Notes under the pieces: model-generated
The model's input: the letters and a program-made list of their open reading frames with translations, nothing else
What the model was told of the DNA's origin: nothing
The model's database searches: none
Part shown: one piece after another, positions 61,372 through 64,000 of the stretch
How the letters are laid out: the number at the start of each line of letters is the position of its first letter
How positions within the stretch are numbered: the stretch's first letter is position 1
From: CAVUWL01 sp963700105
GTDB lineage: Bacteria > Actinomycetota > Thermoleophilia > Solirubrobacterales > 70-9
Length of the DNA: 64,000 nucleotides
Assembly: GCA_963700105.1 (NCBI GenBank)
Contig: CAVOWL010000004.1
Span: forward strand, 1,426,001-1,490,000
Reading direction: 5' to 3'
Made by a program: the position numbers and the translations under genes

Positions 61372-61448
61372 ATCCACTCGATCGCGTAGATGAGGCCGAA
61401 CAAACAAGCGAACATGACGATGCCGATCAGAACTGCGATCACGTCCAT
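61368..61448 (-). CDS. 26-residue membrane peptide leading the kdp operon
   Basis: From ATG 61448: MDVIAVLIGIVMFACLFGL then IYAIEWI, stop TGA overlapping the kdpF start by four bases. It is almost wholly one hydrophobic helix with an acidic/aromatic end. Similar short peptides precede kdpF in other actinobacterial kdp operons to my recollection, generally unannotated. It may be an additional small subunit or a leader coupled to kdpF translation. Its ribosome binding site is modest (GGAG about 13 bases upstream). Confidence 0.65.
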   Translation of the reverse strand: MDVIAVLIGIVMFACLFGLIYAIEWI

Positions 61449-61632
61449 ATGCGAAATCTTGCTCCACCCCGTATCAAGGCGACATCAAGATGCCTGACGG
61501 CGGTATAACGATTTCGTCAAGGTCGCGGCTTTTGGCGCATTGACGAAGTTGGGTGCGCCCGCTTGGGGGTCTGCGGGTGCTGGTTGTGATGTCGGGGCAA
61601 ACCCGAGCTCCGGCGCTTCGGGTTGAACCTGA

Positions 61633-61662
61633 TTGAACCTGAGCGGCAACCGAGCGGATAAA
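61633..61662 (+). promoter_or_regulatory. Weak promoter candidate for the right-edge membrane protein
   Basis: TTGAAC (61633-61638) and GATAAA (61657-61662), 18 bases apart, are each about four-of-six matches to -35 and -10 boxes. The TTGAACCTGA decamer occurs twice in tandem just here. It lies about 65 bases before ATG 61727. Confidence 0.3.
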
Positions 61663-61726
61663 GATCGCCTAAATGGCGGCCGCCGTTTCGCATCGAGAGC
61701 GTTGCTGACATAGGTTTTCGGCGGCG

Positions 61727-64000
61727 ATGATCGGGACCTATGCCTCAGCCGCGCTGATCTGTGCCGCCTCGCTGCTTGTTGGCTGGGCGCTTCTGTCCTT
61801 TGCGGGGCGCAATCGGTGGTCCTGGCTTGAGCCGGCCGTCGGCCTTGGCGTGATCCTCACAGTTTGCGGAATCCTCGCTCGCGCGCCTGGACACGCAGGC
61901 AGCGCGACGGTCGGATTCGCCGTGCTCATCCTTATCGCCGCGATCGGGGCCGCGCGGCTGCGCTATCCGGCTGCCGGGGCATGGCGCCAGGGAGTACCGG
62001 TGGCCCTGGCGGTCGTCCTCGTCCTCTCGATTCCGTTTGCGATCAACGGACGCTGGGGGTTGCTGGGTGAGGGATTTAACAATGACCTCGGCCTGCACCT
62101 GGCCTGGACGGAATGGCTGCGCACTGGGTTTGGCCCGACCCCAGACCCCGGTTACCCGCTCGGACCCCACGGGCTCGCGGCCGCGATCGCCGCAACGCCA
62201 GGCATCGGCTTGGCGCAGGCCTTCATCGGCGAGATCATCGCGATCGGGGTGCTCACCGCACTCACCGCGCTGGGGGCGCTTGGCCAGCTGTCTCTGCCGC
62301 GGCGGATAATCGGCGCCACCCTAGTTGCCCTCCCATATCTTGCCGCTTCCTATTTCGCCCAGGCTGCCTTCAAGGAGACCGCCGAGGCGCTTTTCGTCCT
62401 CGCCTTCGCACTCTGCCTTCGCGCCCTCCCCGAACCCCCAGCTGGGACGCGGGCACGGGTGCGGTTTGCCCTCCCGCCGCTGGCGATCGTCGGCGGCATC
62501 TTCTTTTCCTACAGCTTCGCTGGACTCGCTTGGCCGATCGCGACACTGATCCTCTGGAGCTTCACCGTACCGGCGCTGAGGCGGTCTCTCTCACCAAGGC
62601 ACCTGGCCGCACTCTTGCGCCGGCCGCGGGTGGTGGTGGGCATCTGCGCGCTCTTGGCGGTGGCCGCGGCGCTTGCGCTTGTCGGTCCCTTCGGGTTTGC
62701 GAACGGTTTTAACCAAGTTGCCGGAAGCAACACCTACGGCCCCGTCTCCCCGGTCGAGGCGCTGGGGATCTGGCCAACTTCCAACTACCGCCTCAGCGCC
62801 CCGGGCGGAGCCCACCTGACCGGCCTGGCGGGAGCGATCGCGGGGTTGGCCCTGCTGGTCGGTGCGATCTGGTGGATACGCCGTCGCGATTTCGCGGTGC
62901 CGATGGCCCTCCTCGCCGGCATCGCTCTGTACCTGACCTCCCTGCCGTTCAGCGGAGATTACTCACGCGCCAAGGCATTGATGATCGCGACACCGCTGGT
63001 GATGTTGGTTGCCGTGCGACCGCTGCTAACTGAATTCGGCAGGGGCTCGCGCAGCCAGATAGCCGATCCAAAGCCCCCGGACCGGTTGCGGCGCGTGGCC
63101 TGGAGCGCGCTTTCGGTTGTCTTCATCGCGGCCGCCGCCTACTCGAGCTTTCTGGCTTTGCGCCAGGCTCCGGTCGGACCGCCCGGACACGACGCCGAGC
63201 TGCGGGCCTTTGCACCAATACTGCGGGGCAAATCGGTGCTCTACGCGGGTCAGGATCGCTATGCCGCCTTTGAGTTGGGAGGCGCCGATACCCACGTGCC
63301 GCTGGTCGAGTTCCCCGACCCCTTGGTTGTGCAAAACCCAGAGAAGCCCTTTGACACCGGCCAGGCCTACAGCCCGATCGACTTTGACTCATTTTCCCAC
63401 GGCACCCTCGAACGCTTTCGCTACGTGATCACGGGCCGAGCCGCCTGGAACAGCCAGGCGCCGCCAAACTTCCACCGCATCGCCGCCACCCCCTCCTTCA
63501 TCTTGTGGAAGCGGGTCGGACCGACGCCACCGCATCGCCACGTCTTGCTGGAGGGAACCGAGGCGGGCGCCCTGGCAAACTGCAGCGAGCCGGAGGTTCG
63601 CATCCTCATTTCCGACCCGGGCCGCGCCTCGCTGTTTCCCGGCTCCCCGGTGATCGGGGAGAAATCCCATTGGCAGAGCAGCAGCGTGCTGGGCACGGGG
63701 GCGAGCGCCGCCCAGACCCTGACGCTTGGGCCGGGGGAATGGGAACTATCGCTTCAGTACTTCTCCCCGTTTGGACTGACCCTCTCCGCGCCGGGATTCA
63801 CCCAGCCGCTGAAGCCCGCCCTCGACGGTCAGCGACCGAGCGGGATCAGCCTCGCCAACAACGGCCAGTACTGGCCCGCCGGGCGCTACCGAAGCTCCGG
63901 TGGCGCGATCAGGTTCAGCATCGCCGCCGCGCCGCCCAGCCTTCTGCAGGAACTGAGCGGCTATGACGGCAATGCATTCCTCGGGGAGCTGGTGGCGGTG
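61727..64000 (+). CDS. Large polytopic membrane protein (GT-C-like), 3' end outside window
   Basis: The frame is open from ATG 61727 to the right edge (758 codons, no stop). The first 450 residues contain about 12 hydrophobic helices, an N-terminal signal-anchor, and EGFNNDLGLHLAWTEWL...GYPLGPHGLAAAIA, an acidic first loop in the style of GT-C glycosyltransferases. After LPFSGDYSRAKALMIATPL comes a helix near residue 465, then a periplasmic part of over 280 residues with a Cys-containing beta domain. Many Solirubrobacterales encode this type of protein; its enzyme activity is not proven. It could be an arabinosyl/mannosyl-type transferase or a polysaccharide membrane protein. It is divergent from kdp. 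Confidence 0.75.
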   Translation, partial: MIGTYASAALICAASLLVGWALLSFAGRNRWSWLEPAVGLGVILTVCGILARAPGHAGSATVGFAVLILIAAIGAARLRYPAAGAWRQGVPVALAVVLVLSIPFAINGRWGLLGEGFNNDLGLHLAWTEWLRTGFGPTPDPGYPLGPHGLAAAIAATPGIGLAQAFIGEIIAIGVLTALTALGALGQLSLPRRIIGATLVALPYLAASYFAQAAFKETAEALFVLAFALCLRALPEPPAGTRARVRFALPPLAIVGGIFFSYSFAGLAWPIATLILWSFTVPALRRSLSPRHLAALLRRPRVVVGICALLAVAAALALVGPFGFANGFNQVAGSNTYGPVSPVEALGIWPTSNYRLSAPGGAHLTGLAGAIAGLALLVGAIWWIRRRDFAVPMALLAGIALYLTSLPFSGDYSRAKALMIATPLVMLVAVRPLLTEFGRGSRSQIADPKPPDRLRRVAWSALSVVFIAAAAYSSFLALRQAPVGPPGHDAELRAFAPILRGKSVLYAGQDRYAAFELGGADTHVPLVEFPDPLVVQNPEKPFDTGQAYSPIDFDSFSHGTLERFRYVITGRAAWNSQAPPNFHRIAATPSFILWKRVGPTPPHRHVLLEGTEAGALANCSEPEVRILISDPGRASLFPGSPVIGEKSHWQSSSVLGTGASAAQTLTLGPGEWELSLQYFSPFGLTLSAPGFTQPLKPALDGQRPSGISLANNGQYWPAGRYRSSGGAIRFSIAAAPPSLLQELSGYDGNAFLGELVAV

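Noticed and set aside
54950..61448. kdpE and a KdpD kinase half
   Set aside because: I looked for a receiver domain or HisKA/HATPase motifs on either side of the operon. None is in the window.

Overview
This is a GC-rich (roughly 60-65%) bacterial chromosome segment. Several protein signatures point to the actinobacterial class Thermoleophilia (Solirubrobacterales-like). These are an exported protein whose N-terminus reads LSYANVVATLALFLAMGGG, a secreted protein ending in a Cys/Lys/Arg tail (KKCKKKHGKARARC), a small CPGCGERV...FAAGC zinc ribbon, an F420-type (DDN-like) oxidoreductase, IS481-type DNA, and a c-di-AMP riboswitch in front of a cell-wall hydrolase. GTG and TTG starts are common, and several starts were moved to fit ribosome binding sites or neighbours.

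Layout. 1-4.2 kb: secreted and surface proteins, ending at a tRNA 3' half that looks like an integration scar. 4.5-8.9 kb: a minus-strand lipoprotein, a Sco1-type copper chaperone fused to a membrane domain, and a stand-alone paralogue of that membrane domain. 9.4-23 kb: housekeeping and accessory metabolism (cupin, DapA-family aldolase, frameshifted isochorismatase-like hydrolase, two acetyltransferases, Ada/AlkA repair fusion, two paralogous alpha/beta hydrolases, OafA-type acyltransferase, PIG-V-like mannosyltransferase). 23-31 kb: K+ channel divergent from a serine recombinase, DedA protein, UlaG-like hydrolase, MFS drug exporter with its MarR regulator, and an ABC-F protein. 31-37 kb: small stress or membrane proteins, including two short genes (34209-34379 and 35145-35321), and a GT87 mannosyltransferase. 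38-44 kb: c-di-AMP riboswitch with a NlpC/P60-like hydrolase, RTX-repeat protein and a secreted phosphoesterase. 44.3-47.6 kb: a soluble PRC/MgtE_N/CBS protein, a structured leader and an NRAMP-related transporter, read here as a magnesium module. 48-52 kb: an IS481 element beside tRNA-Ser(CGA), a PilZ-bearing cellulose-synthase-like enzyme, tRNA-Ser(GGA) and tadA. 52-61.5 kb: subtilase, universal stress proteins and a kdp K+-ATPase operon in the order peptide-kdpF-A-C-B-kdpD(N)-usp. 61.7 kb to the right edge: a large membrane protein that leaves the window.

How it fits together. Two themes recur. The first is cation homeostasis: Kdp with a histidine-kinase-less KdpD, a K+ channel, and an NRAMP-related transporter with a detached MgtE-like sensor. 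The second is the cell envelope: L,D-transpeptidase, NlpC/P60-like hydrolase, acyltransferase, mannosyltransferases and a c-di-GMP-responsive glycan synthase. Second-messenger control is visible directly as a c-di-AMP riboswitch and a PilZ domain. No rRNA, CRISPR array or prophage block was seen. All family assignments come from reading motifs, not from database searches.
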